From: DAOSVX01 sp964440405 | GTDB lineage: Bacteria; Bacillota_I; Bacilli_A; RF39; UBA660 | Length of the DNA stretch: 5,152 nucleotides | Reading direction: 5' to 3' | NCBI GenBank assembly: GCA_964440405.1 | Contig: CAYTSB010000055.1 | Span: 1 to 5,152 of the forward strand | In this document: positions 5,109-5,152 of the stretch, one piece after another | How positions within the stretch are numbered: the stretch's first letter is position 1 | Layout: each line of letters starts with the position of its first letter | Made by a program: the position numbers and the translations under genes | The notes under the pieces: model-generated | Told to the model about the DNA's origin: nothing | Seen by the model: the letters and a program-made list of their open reading frames with translations, nothing else | Databases searched by the model: none

Positions 5109-5152
5109 ATTGACAAGTTCAGTACAAGGTAACAAAACAAAAAACACCATAA

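Noticed and set aside
5110..5115. Perfect TTGACA after the rny terminator
   Set aside because: No TATAAT-like hexamer appears at 16-18 bases downstream (5132-5139 is A-rich with C), and the window ends before any start codon can be seen.

Overview
The window is an AT-rich stretch from a low-GC Firmicute using the standard bacterial code: TGG encodes Trp, all five large CDSs end in TAA, and the one small ORF ends in TGA. Three features point to Bacillota: the family-specific proteins GpsB and RNase Y, a type B (Bacillus-like) RNase P RNA, and RecA with the Firmicutes-style ETTPGG loop. The overall look (very AT-rich, very short leaders, compact spacing, very short RodZ) would suit Erysipelotrichia or a relative. 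That placement is an inference and has not been tested by phylogeny.

Layout, all on the + strand. Positions 1-77 hold an extended -10 promoter and a Shine-Dalgarno (SD) site for an unrecognised 30-codon ORF (78-170). A near-consensus promoter (177-205) drives gpsB (231-560). The RNase P RNA gene follows with no spacer: its P1 helix begins in the last codons and stop codon of gpsB, and it ends near 910. A short rodZ-like gene (TTG start at 943) and pgsA (1430-2026) form a tight pair that ends at a strong intrinsic terminator (2050-2085). No convincing promoter lies between gpsB and that terminator, so 200-2085 may be one transcription unit.

recA (2173-3222) has its own promoter (2125-2153) with a perfect palindrome just upstream that resembles the Gram-positive LexA/DinR box. 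A weak AT-rich terminator may overlap the recA 3' end. A 271-base AT-rich gap (3223-3493) holds two possible hairpins, a doubtful 21-codon ORF and a promoter for rny (3494-5047). rny is followed by a clear terminator (5077-5108).

Functionally this is a core housekeeping cluster: division and elongation of the cell wall (GpsB, RodZ-like), tRNA 5' processing (RNase P RNA), anionic phospholipid synthesis (PgsA), recombination and SOS induction (RecA), and mRNA decay initiation (RNase Y). The order rodZ-pgsA-recA-rny is a known Firmicutes neighbourhood, here without cinA and with gpsB-rnpB joined to its front. I see no mobile element, CRISPR array, tRNA or defence system. The points most worth following up are the small ORF with its own signals, the gpsB/rnpB overlap and the LexA-like site at recA.
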